Source: Nematostella vectensis (Eukaryota > Cnidaria > Anthozoa > Actiniaria > Edwardsiidae). Taken from it: 64,000 nucleotides of DNA. The stretch's first letter is position 1, and each line of letters opens with the position of its first letter. The stretch covers positions 9,510,515-9,574,514 of the forward strand of contig NC_064048.1 in NCBI RefSeq assembly GCF_932526225.1. Direction: 5' to 3'. The notes below the pieces were generated by a model. It was given only the letters and a program-made list of their open reading frames with translations. It was not told where the DNA came from and ran no database searches. This document shows positions 37,319 through 46,976 of this stretch, in pieces. The translations under genes were made by a program, and so were the position numbers.

Positions 37319-38300
37319 TATGATTGGTTCCAATGTTGGTTGAAAACAAGGGTGTGGCTGGCAAGGGTTTTCAAATGGGATCTTTGGTGGCCCATAAGGG
37401 ACATACAGCAAATGGAAAGATTTCCAGCAAACAAAAGTCTAATTGAACCTCTTCTGCTATATATTGCAAAGAAGCTCTACTTCTTATACATGTACTGTAG
37501 CTGAGAATCAAAGTACAAAGTGACCAAACATGCCTCCCCCTTTACCACAGCCCGTTATTGCTCAATATACAGGGTAATCAGAAATAAGCTGATTCAGTGG
37601 CAAAGATGTTAGATTGTTGGGTACCCCCCCCCCCTTCCCCCTTTATGGGTTTACTTGCATTATATATCATGTAAAAGCCCTTCTCATGGGTATTCCAAAG
37701 TCTAATTGAACCCCTCCCGCTATACCCTGCACTACTGGCACCACTTCTTATAGCTGAGATTTAAAATGCAAAATGAGCAAACACTTCCCCGCAGCCCGGT
37801 ATTGGTCAGTATATATGGTAATCAGAAACAAGTTGACCCGGGAGGGGTATTGTTAACTGATGCTACGGAAAGAAGCATGTGCTGCCATGACAGAAAACAC
37901 GATATCTAACCTTGTGTGTGAGAAAGTCTTGTCAGTGCTATTGGCAAAGATATAAGACTGTTAGGTATTGCTCCCCCCCCCCCCTCCCCTTTCCTTAATA
38001 TCGGTTTACTTGAATTATAAATCACATAAAATCCCTTCCCATATATATACCCATATACTTAAAATTTAGAACTAGCTATGGCTGTACAGCACAGTTGTTA
38101 ACTTTTAGGTAAAAGGCTCCCCAGTCTCAGCTTAAGGAACTGAAGTATTCTGAGATGTTGTGAATCCATTTAAAATGTGGAAATATAACTTGCCTGCCTA
38201 CCTTTTACTGTTGTTACTGTTACCTTTGCATGTGCTCTAGCTAAGCATTGATTGTTGTTTATCCTGGCATGCATACATTTGATCAAGAATTATCACCATC
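37319..38300. repeat. Imperfect direct duplication of about 300 bp, otherwise non-coding
   Basis: A block starting TCTAATTGAACC at 37437 recurs at 37699. Both copies continue with CTTCTTATA...GCTGAGA, a CCACAGCCC/CGCAGCCC patch and GGTAATCAGAAA. C runs occur at 37624 and 37974. No gene is visible. Confidence 0.6.
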
Positions 38301-38562
38301 TCTCATTCATTGTCCTTGAGTCATAGATATGTCTTATCTGTTGTGAAACAGCCTGTTTACAGAGTGTTTCTGATTAAGTGCTCTCACGCATTGATTGTCC
38401 TTGAGTCATAGATATGTCTCCTTTGTTTTGCAACAGCCTGTTTCCACTGAGCATGTTTCTGATCAAGTGTTCTCACGCATTGATTGTCCTTGTGTCATAG
38501 ATATGTCTCCTCTGTTGTGCAACAGCCTGTTTCCAGCGAGCATGTTTCTGATCAAGTGTTCT
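38300..38562 (+). repeat. 89-bp tandem repeat, three copies
   Basis: Copies begin near 38300, 38383 and 38472 with CATTGATTGTCCTTGAGTCA (the first is CATTCATTGTCCTTGAGTCA). Each includes TAGATATGTCT, CAACAGCCTGTTT and GTTTCTGATCAAGTG. The second and third copies are nearly identical. Confidence 0.85.
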
Positions 38563-38599
38563 CATGCTAAAGCTGGATGTGCGACGACTTCTTTCATTC

Positions 38600-39098
38600 A
38601 GACTCTGCTGCACCTGCATTAAGACCACCACATTATTATAACATTATTATATCAAATAACAGAACTCTCCTGTTACTTTAACTATGAAGAGTCTTATGAA
38701 TAGGTATACAGCAGAACCCTACTATAAAACTCAAGCTATGAAGGGAGAAAAAAATCAGTTCTATTTGGTAGAGGTTAAGAGAGAAAGGTTTTTTGCTGCT
38801 TCTAGAGTTTCCTATAAATCACAAAGCATTGTTGCTTATATTATGTAATGATGGAGCTCTTTAAATAACAACCATTTTCAAAGTAAGGCTTTGATGAGCA
38901 TTAGTTTAAAGCTGTCTTACGTAGGTATTACAAAGATGGTACTCTTTGTATCACTTACACAGGAAGGGGGAAGAACTACCATTATCAAACAAAATCACTC
39001 ACTCATTCGTTAATCCATTCAATAAACCACCATCAAAAATCACAATGGTAAACCAATTGTAAAAATCAAAGGTTATAATCATTAAGCCAGCCATTTAC
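38600..39098. other. Downstream of TMEM9 exon 3; no exon recognised
   Basis: The last TMEM9 exon would be expected below 39099 on the minus strand, but no frame matching the conserved basic C-terminal tail of the family is visible here or up to the array. Confidence 0.35.
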
Positions 39099-42000
39099 CT
39101 GAGGACTACTGACCTCATCTGAAATAACACTCAGATCTACTGGTTTTAGTTTGGAGTCAACAACCAGGTAAATACAATAGCAGCAAAGGATGGCCAAGAC
39201 TATGAGGATGATTATAATGATCACCTACAAATAAACAAAAACAAGAATTTAAAAAAAATCAAGAGTGCCATACCCCTTGACATAAAATGCATTTACGTTT
39301 CAAATCAATATCCTTCCTTCCTTTCCTTGGTGTTTTGAGTTACCATCATGCCTTTCCATCTCCCACACACTTTAGGCAAGCTCTATTGCCCCAGGCATAT
39401 ATATTGTATATGTTGTGGTTGGAAATTCATTTTGGTTGGAATTTTTACCAACCAGTTGGAAATTTTTCAACTAGTTAGAAATTTTACAACCAGTTGGAAA
39501 TTCTCCAACCAGTGCAAAATCTAGAAGACCTCAGAAGTACCAGGCATTCTTTTTTGATAAGTACGTTGGGGTTAGGGTTAGGGAATGGTTGGGTAAGTCT
39601 TTGTCAAAATGAACTTCAAGTATCTTTTGGTTAGGGTTAGGGTATGGTTGGGTAAGACTTTGTTAAACACGAAGGCGCGGTATAAAAGGGTGCTTCCATT
39701 GGAAGCATCGGCTCATTTGTCAATCAACCGCCGTCAATCAAAACACAGAGGGGAGAGGTTTCAAAGCACTTCCTGATGTATAAAAATGCCAACTCTACCT
39801 TCTAGTTCGATAGAATGTGTAAAAAAGGAAACTCAGTAGAAATAAAGCTATAAAACCAACGTGAGTTATCCAAAAAAGAAGCAAACACATGATCGGAAAA
39901 CAACGATTTCAAACCTCGACAAAAGGTGAGTTTTTTATGCCTAAAATTTACTTTTCATATAGCTTTAAAACTCAGAAAACAGGATTTAAATTAGTCATCA
40001 TAAGCTTGTTACCTAAAGTGGCAGGGAAACTCTGTTTTGCTAGAAAATGCATCTTGACTTTGTCCATTACTGCCGAAAGAAGTAATAATGCAGGCATTCT
40101 ATAGAAAAGATGTTGTTTGTAGATCAAATCTTGCTTTCCTCTCGTTTTTTTTTTTTTTTACCTTGCCTTGAGCTCGGAAAAGATTGTTTTGTGGTGTGTG
40201 AAGCTTTAATTCTATTTACATGCTACTATAAGTTGGAATTTAAGTATAAATATGTAATTAATGGTAGCGTTTTTTTATTGTTGGGATCTTTACTTAAATC
40301 ATCAGAGAATGCAGTCCATTATTTGTATTCTAGTAATGTTAACTAAACAGTTTAGTAAATCTCTGTCTGAATGAATTGGGGGCCAAACTTGCATGTTGAG
40401 TCTATTATATAATTTCTAATTAATTATATGATTTCATCCTAGCTATACCCAAGAAGCAAGTCATGGTGACATCTGAATTATCAACAGGATATATTCCTCA
40501 AGAAAAGCAGATACATAGACATATACAGTATAACATTTTCCATGTGATTTTTAATCATAAACATTCCTTTATAAAGGAAACATGTTTTGTTGCTATCAAA
40601 TTTATTTATGTGTTAGTGAAGTGTATAAAGCAACCAGTCATATTTTATAAACTGCATTATAGATTATACTTTTGTTGAATAAACCAAAATGCTTTCTCTT
40701 TTATCCATTCAGTTCAAGACTTTTCATTCTTACAGTAAAAGCAAGTGTAGCTACAGGGGGGATATCCATTGAATGAAAACAGTAAAAGCCATGTCTCTAT
40801 TTTGTATAATTAACTTATAAAGTATAAAACATATGTTTGGATAAACCCTTTATAAAAATAAAGGATCCAGACCGTTTTTGGACAAATAGAAACAAAAGCA
40901 AATCCAATTGTTATTATTTCTACATTATTTGTAGTTATCATAAATTGCAAGATAAAAACAAAATACTATACAGGTGCATTCTGATCCAAAAAGTAGAAAG
41001 ATAGACTCAATTATGGCTCCAACTCACTTATATGGATATCAGGCATTCCTTTAGTAGACCACCCTAGATAATGTAATATCAGAGTTTCACTTGCACACTC
41101 CCTGGGTACCGCTGAAATATCTTTTGAAACTGGGGTCATTTGCTGAAGCCTGATTATGGTGAACATGTATTGATCAACTATTAAATTTGGTAAAAAGATA
41201 ATAAAGACAAATTGACTTTTTGTCAAAGTAGAAGTCAACTGGGGGTTCAACATCCCCTGACCTGCCCACCACACAAATTTTCTTCCTGCTCAGGTAAATG
41301 TCAAAACACTTTATGGATTTTTGATTAATTCTTGAACAGATGTACAACAGCAGATAGGCAGACTTTGCATTTTTGTTTTACACCTGTTGCAGCAACAAGA
41401 AAGTAGAAATAATGGTTTCACTAGAATAAGTTTTACTGAAGTGTCCTCTTACACTACAGCTGTAAAGTGACTTACGAATAATAAAAAATATATATATAAT
41501 GTATCTTGACTTTATACCTGATGTTTGCTGCTTATGTTTAGTTCTAATGTCCTGCTTTGTTGTGTGCTATTTTTCAGTACAGAACTTACAAAAACACATA
41601 TTATTTTCTGCAATGTCTTTTCTTCCTGCCTTTATTTCCTCTTCTCCCCATTTTAGGTGATTCTTTCCTGAGTACAATGCTCTTCATATTTCCTCGAATG
41701 TCTGATTTAAATATGAATCATGCTACCGGCCAAGAAAAGTGCGAAGAAATTAGACAAAATCGCTCCACGAAACATGTTTTCTAAACACACTAAGAATGGC
41801 AAAATTTTGCTCTGTTTGTACCCCCCGCATAATCCCTTAGGATAGACTGCTAAGCAATAACAGTGGTCACTGCGGGCCCAAGCTCACCAAATCCTTCCCT
41901 AGGAGAGTCGGGAAGGTATACATACCAAAAAAATGGCGTCGAAGGCGAATGGCGAATGGCGATTTGAAATCGCGCCGTAAATGTACGAATTCTAAGACAA

Positions 42001-45000
42001 ATATGCATTTCTCGCTGCCAAGAATGGCTTGAAGTACAAATCAAACATATCTTTTCTTTCAGATGGGAAATTATTTATTTGTTGGATATCAGATCATTAG
42101 ATATGGGGGCATTCTTTATTGACTGGTCTCGTAATGGTAATGGCCGCCATATTGGAATTTCTCTCCATTTGGAAAATGGGGGAGGGCTTAGGCCCTTTTA
42201 TACCGCGCCTTTGTGTTTAAAATAAACTTAACGTAACAAAACTGTGTGGAAGATATTTTTATTTAATTAATTAATTTGGGCGCATCTCTCACAAGCTTCT
42301 GTAAACGTGATTTGGCGATCAAATCGTGGAGGTACTGATGACGTGCAGTGGCTCAACCAATTTGGAGCAATTGTTCCTTTGATGCGCCCATGTATAGTAA
42401 CAACTGTGCAGTAATTACTCTCTTTGACAGACACAACTTTTCCAATGAGCATACGTGGGTGAAGACAAGAGGTTTTGTCAGGTCTCTTAATTTGAATGGC
42501 CACAATATCTTCCTTCTTGAACTTTTGCTTTTTCTTCCTCTTGGTTTGTTCTACCATTTTCTGGTTGTATGTTTCTTGACTTTCAATTCGCTTCTGACGT
42601 TTGGCTCCTGGCATCTCATCTTCATTGTCAGCCACATTTCTATGTTCCCTGTTGGCTTTAAAACCAAACACAGCCTCGTAAGGTGTCTCGTTGATTGCCC
42701 TGTGATGTGTGATGTTCATCGTATGGCACTTGCGATGTGCTTTCACACCATCTCTTTAGTTCTTTGTGGGCCTCACAATTGCCCTTAGATCTTCTTTAAA
42801 GGTTCGGTTACTTCTCTCTACAAGACCTTGAGTTGTAGGCGTACGAGGTGAGCAATGACTAAATTGAATTCCGATTTTCTCTGCAAATGCTTCAACAAGC
42901 CGATTCTTGAACTCTAGCCCGTTGTCCGTGTTCAATTTCTTGGGATAGCCGTATAGGGTGCAAAAAGTGGATATCACGCTAAGAACTTCTTCACCAGTCT
43001 TCGAGTAGATAGGCTGCATGTAACAAAACTTTGTGTGGTGGTCAATTATATTTGCTACCCATTTATGAACTTTTGAGCATGAACAGGGGCAATTGCCAAA
43101 ATCCATCAAGTCCATTTCAATGAGGTTTAAAAACCTTTCAGACTGGAGGGGCTGCTTCACTTCTTTTACGCGGTCTGTAATGGGCTTCTGCTCTGAGTGA
43201 ATCCGACACATTTGCACATAGCAGTTTACTATCGTTTGGTTGATCTCACTGTAATTGTTTTTCACCCATTTCCACGTCTTTTCTCTTCCTCGATGTGCTA
43301 TTCTGGTATGAGCCAAAGTCAATGCGTCATAGATGTTGGCCTTGCAAGCAACTTCCTTCCCTTCACTTGACCATACCTTCCCGTTGGCATAGGACCATTT
43401 CTTCCATTTTATAGTATTTTCGTCGGCAGACGACAGAACTATTGGATCATCACTAATGTGCTCTTTTTTTTTTTTGCTTTAAAAATTGATTTCTGATTTT
43501 TTACTTTTGGTTTGGAGCTTCAATTCCGTAATCTTGTCTAGTAATAAAGCGTGGTCAACACACGGCACAACTTCCTCCGCCATGATGATGTTTTGTTCAA
43601 TGACAAACTCCCTGTTTTTATACCTTTTCTTTGTCGAAAAAACCCAATATTTCTGAACATGAACATGAGAGTTGAACAGCATTCTTTATTCGTACAATAC
43701 GCAATGGCTTTTAGTACAATGTAACTTTCCTTGTTCTAGTAATGACTTTTAGAACAATCGATATGGAGAACTAATTACTATCATATTTTCCGAGTAATGA
43801 CCTTTAGCACAATCGAAATGTCTAACTAATTAAAAACATTTATATAGGTTCTTGTTGCAGCAGTACATTTCATAAACATCGGCTTCTTTAGAAGAGAAAA
43901 TGTTACACAAAATCAAGTAATTACGATGCTACGAAGAGGACAAAAAATAATTATTCAAGAGAAATAAAAGAACACTATTATTGCTCTAATTATTGTGCAG
44001 TCTTACATGTCAGTCATTCAATACACGCTTTCGCACCCATCTTGAGTTACGTTCGACAAAAGTGCGAAATTTTAGACTCCTCCGAAGCCGCCAGGTCCGA
44101 GTCATGCAAATACGTACGCGTACGCAATTTTAGAATATGAAACATCTATTTAAGCCCTATACAGGTTCTGGCATGTTTTCAAATGTTGTAAATTCATTGT
44201 AATGGCAGCACAGTTAGTCTTTTGTGATATTTTTTGCTTTTTTATCCACAAGAGTTTGCACTACGCTCGTTAATACGCATGCGTGCATTTATAACAAGTG
44301 TGACGTAAGGATTGTCATGAATATTACAATAAAGCAAGATTTAATCGCTCATCTTTAGTCACAAGCCTTAGTGGTCAAGTGGTAAGGGCTACGGACTTCG
44401 AAGCGAAAGGTTGAGGGTTCGAATCACGGTAAGGTAAGAAAAAAAATGTAAATTAGACACAGGTAACTCACTTAGTAGGGTAATGAATAAATAGATAACT
44501 AAGAATGGAGGGAGAGAGAGGTAGAGGAGAGGAGAGCAGGTGTGGTGTTCTTTGTTCTTTTAATACCCCCCTAAAAATCCAAGCCCCTGTTTTATTAATG
44601 AGTCCCCAAAAACATAATCCCGTTTAGAATGACAGATAAAACACAATTTGAAAAATTTCCACTGGTTTGAAAATTTCCAGCTGGTTTTAAAATTACCAAC
44701 CGGTTGAAAAATTTCCAACCACAACATATACATCTATGTATTTCAAATATGGTTGCACTGCAAAATCTATGTTTCGTAACCTTAGCCTGCTTGCAGGCGG
44801 TACTCAGTGTTATCATTGCAGAAAACCCTCTCCGTTTTGTTATCGGGTGTCATCTTGTATCTTGAGCCATACGGGGATGAGTGCAAGACAGATATAGGGC
44901 AGGGGAAAAAGGAACCGGAACCACACAGCTAAAAAACAAGATGTCTCCCAATCAGTGAATGGAGAGGGTTTTCCGTGAAGATAACACCGAGTACCGCCTG

Positions 45001-46513
45001 CAAGCTGGCTATCGTAACCTGCATTGGTTTGTGGGTAACATGTACATGGCTTGATTCTGAAAGCCACATAAATGCTTACAGGTACATAAACAAGAATTCC
45101 ACAGTTTTTCAAACTTGGATTAGTGTTTTCACACTTTACACTTATTTACTTTTTCTATTTAATACCCATACCACACAAGCAATCTCCGGGAGGAACCTCA
45201 TTTGAAATAAGTGTATAAACATTACTGCATTTTAAAACACAAACCTTGATGAGAATTGTATTTCTTGCCTCATATTTGCACTGGCATCTCAGACAGAATC
45301 TCTCTTCTCTTTTTACAATGTGTTGACAAGTACTAGATGAGAAAAAATGATTCAAAAAAGCATTTATCACCTGTGGTACTAAGTATTTCGTAAGCAGATG
45401 TGTTCATGATATACTTCTGAGTTATTGTGAGTAATGCATCTACAAAGGGAGGTCGTGGACACATGCCAACTATTTTTTTTTTTGATGTAACGTAAAAAAA
45501 ATCTACCTTGACTTAAGCCAAGGTGGGTGTAACTTTAGAATATCCTTCCTGCCTAGTAGGAACATTATTTTTTTGCTTTTAACCCCACCATATTACCATA
45601 TTACCATATTGTTAATATGTTTCGCAGACACTTCGCAAAAAAAGGATCGGCATATTTCGCAAGGTTTTGCGATTTAGGTGCAAAATCATTTTCAATTTCA
45701 CAAAAATAGGAATTTGATTAAACATTACAGCAAAACTTTAGAAATCATATTGTGCTTGATGCTATTTTCTAACACACTTACATACATCGAAGCTGTGACA
45801 CAAAAGTTAAGAATCATAAGTTCTTAATAGTCTTGGTCTTGGTCGTCATTAAAAAAAGCAAAGGAAACAAAACAGAAAGGGTATTTTGCGATATTAAAGT
45901 TCGTAGGATTTCACAGGGCTTAAATGTCTGGAAATTAAAGAGACCAATAAGGTATTTTGATTAAATTGTTTGCTATAGCTTCTCGGTTGTGGCTAATTCC
46001 CCATCAGTGTGGCTAATTCCTTTGGCTTAAAATTAGTTACAAGTAAGTTACTGTATAACCTTTTTTTAAAACTAATTACCAGTAGCTGTCGAGCTGTACT
46101 GCATTTTAGAATAATAGCTTAACACATAACTTAAGCTAATAAATCTTAGTCAAATTTTTATGCTTATTTTTGATCGCGTAGTGCAGATCAAATCTAGATA
46201 GATTCCCATAGATTGTAGATGTTTAAGTACTGTTCCTTATTTTAGTAAACTACTCTTAATAGCTGTCGAGCTATACTACATTTAAGAAAATACAAATAAC
46301 TAAAGTTAAGAACTATAGCCACGGCCAATAGTAGAAAGATATACTGTACCACTGTTCTGGTTCTACAGTAGCAACAAACACGTTTTTCGTGTTGTTTTTG
46401 CCGAGCTCTTTTGGACAAGTACACTTGCATCGCACATCAGAATACGATGAACCTTGAGCAGCAAGAGTAATTGGAATAAAAAAGACGCAAAATAATATAA
46501 TCACGCCTTGCAT
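39099..46513 (-). CDS. TMEM9: TMEM9-family lysosomal/endosomal transmembrane protein (3' end not found)
   Basis: Three phase-compatible exons: 46513-46350, 45332-45245 and 39224-39099, 126 residues. Exon 1 has a hydrophobic signal peptide (MQGVIILFCVFFIPITLAA), then VRCKCTCP and NNTKNV. Its last two bases TG join T of exon 2 to make a Cys (EPEQ-C-TCQHIV). Exon 2 carries FCLRCQCKYEARNT, the family Cys motif. Exon 3 is the single membrane span (IIIIILIVLAILCCYCIYLVV) plus a short cytosolic start. Order and Cys pattern match vertebrate TMEM9/TMEM9B, type I proteins of late endosomes and lysosomes linked to v-ATPase and chloride/proton exchanger regulation. Human TMEM9 has roughly 45 more cytosolic residues, and that exon is not found. 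Intron 2 (6 kb) is swollen by transposons. The gene starts 463 bp from the divergent tetraspanin ATG. Confidence 0.88.
39567..39662 (+). repeat. Duplicated telomere-like TTAGGG block
   Basis: GGGTTAGGGTTAGGGAATGG followed by TTGGGTAAGTCTTTGT (from about 39570) is repeated about 60 bp later as GGTTAGGGTTAGGGTATGG and TTGGGTAAGACTTTGT, ending just before the nested inverted repeat. Each copy has two TTAGGG units. Confidence 0.75.
39663..42220. mobile_element. Nested 2.56-kb element with 28-bp terminal inverted repeats containing TATA boxes
   Basis: TTAAACACGAAGGCGCGG then TATAAAAGGG (39663-39690) matches, with one mismatch, the reverse complement of 42193-42220. TTAA sits at the outer edge of both ends, so a TTAA target duplication is possible. 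Both ends hold a consensus TATAAAAG facing inward. Inside are a possible spliced transcript (39889-40560) and no recognisable transposase. It lies wholly inside the 5.3-kb region and immediately 3' of the integrase stop. Confidence 0.65.
39889..40560 (+). CDS. Possible spliced small ORF inside the nested element, unknown
   Basis: ATG at 39889 opens MIGKQRFQTSTK and meets a strong donor AAAAG|GTGAGT at 39925-39926. An acceptor TCATCCTAG at 40434-40442 rejoins the frame (IPKKQVMVTSELSTGYIPQE...). An upstream TATAAAAG at 39681-39688 could drive it. I recognise no family, and the transcript end is unclear. Weak support; it could be coincidental. Confidence 0.22.
42267..43583 (-). pseudogene. Retroelement-type integrase ORF interrupted by two in-frame TAA stops
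   Basis: One frame runs from an ATG at 43583 (MAEEVVPC) to the stop at 42267, 439 codons, broken only by TAA at 43481-43479, next to a 12-A run, and TAA at 42758-42756. In order it has an H2C2 zinc-binding segment (HTRIAH ... CYVQMC), then a DDE catalytic core: D in IEMDLMDFG, D in LNTDNG, and E in GLVERS with 35 residues between the last two, the retroviral/Gypsy/Ginger D-D-35-E spacing. A basic C-terminal part has RKKKQKFKKEDIV and a chromo/GPY-like region. No gag, protease or reverse transcriptase is seen nearby. It is an inactive copy of fairly recent decay. Confidence 0.85.
44364..44440 (+). ncRNA. tRNA-like sequence (SINE head or tRNA pseudogene)
   Basis: TAGTGGTCAAGTGGTAAGGG resembles an A box and GGGTTCGAATC is a good B box, spaced as in a tRNA. 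CTTCGAA could be an anticodon loop reading TCG. Acceptor, anticodon and T stems pair poorly, so a functional tRNA is unlikely; a tRNA-derived SINE promoter or a pseudogene fits better. Confidence 0.4.
44775..45020. mobile_element. 230-bp hAT-like miniature inverted-repeat element with 8-bp target duplication
   Basis: TAGCCTGCTTGCAGGCGG (44783 on) is mirrored by CCGCCTGCAAGCTGGCTA (ending 45011). The arms stay similar for about 60 bp (ACTCRGTGTTATC, AAAACCCTCTCC). CGTAACCT flanks the element at 44775-44782 and 45013-45020, an 8-bp duplication as made by hAT transposases. It lies between TMEM9 exon 2 and the 5.3-kb region and encodes nothing itself. Confidence 0.75.
46083..46300. repeat. Short direct repeat in TMEM9 intron 1
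   Basis: TAGCTGTCGAGCTGTACTGC at about 46083 recurs as TAGCTGTCGAGCTATACTAC at about 46260, each followed by ATTT(T)AAGAA-like sequence. Function unknown. Confidence 0.6.
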
Positions 46514-46976
46514 TTTTATGAGATCAACAAGATTGAGGGCAGTATTGACGATTTGGGAGATGTCACACGAAATCGAACATGGCCGCCATTACTGCCGAGT
46601 GGAACGCTGGGTACCACAGGTGTCCCATCTTCTCTTGCAACTTAGAAAAGTTTTTGTACTATGTTATTTTTAAAAACCTTTATAAACGAGGTAAGGTTTT
46701 TGGAATTGAGAGCAAAGGGGTATTAAAAAGTACGATCATAAATACTGATTTACGTTCAAATTTTTGGCATTTTTTGTGACTTTCTTTACCCTGAAACATA
46801 GGTGTGTCCATGGGACACCTTTTCGTGGTAACCCGCGCTGCCCTGAGTACTAATCCACTAATCTAGATGCAAATCATTATGCAAATGAGCAAGGCATGGC
46901 GTCCAAAGTGTGAAACCTCCCTTGTTTGTAAAGTTCACCTCAAATCCAATCTTTCTCCGCTGTCTCTCTTGCAATT
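46514..46976. promoter_or_regulatory. Divergent promoter region of TMEM9 and the tetraspanin
   Basis: 463 bp separate the two start codons on opposite strands, room only for a shared promoter and short leaders. ATGGCCGCCATT at 46579-46590 is a palindromic site containing a YY1-like GCCGCCAT on both strands. No TATA box is evident, as is usual for housekeeping promoters. Confidence 0.55.

Larger units (their letters stand above)
39405..44732 (-). mobile_element. 5.3-kb inverted-repeat-bounded region with Ginger/Gypsy-type integrase, in TMEM9 intron 2
   Basis: TGTATATGTTGTGGTTGG at 39405-39422 is repeated in reverse complement ending at 44732. Both ends continue inward with about 100 bp of 18-20 bp sub-repeats of the type GTTGGAAATTTTTCAAC (39412-39525 and 44640-44725). 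If the element proper starts at GTTGTGG, the flanks are ATAT on both sides, a possible 4-bp duplication, though ATAT is its own complement and so ambiguous. The only recognisable coding sequence is the integrase (43583-42267). Terminal inverted repeats around a retroviral-like integrase suggest a Ginger-type DNA transposon, whose termini also tend to begin TGT. The bounding repeats could instead belong to separate insertions. Confidence 0.65.

Noticed and set aside
41011-41274. 87-codon minus-strand frame in the nested element
   Set aside because: No motif, no splice partners, and composition typical of chance.
42348-42788. 146-codon plus-strand frame
   Set aside because: Antisense to the integrase pseudogene.
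46579-46779. Plus-strand frame starting MAAITAEWNAG next to the YY1-like site
   Set aside because: Lies in the shared promoter, has no donor linking it in frame to the tetraspanin, and the family start is clear at 46977.
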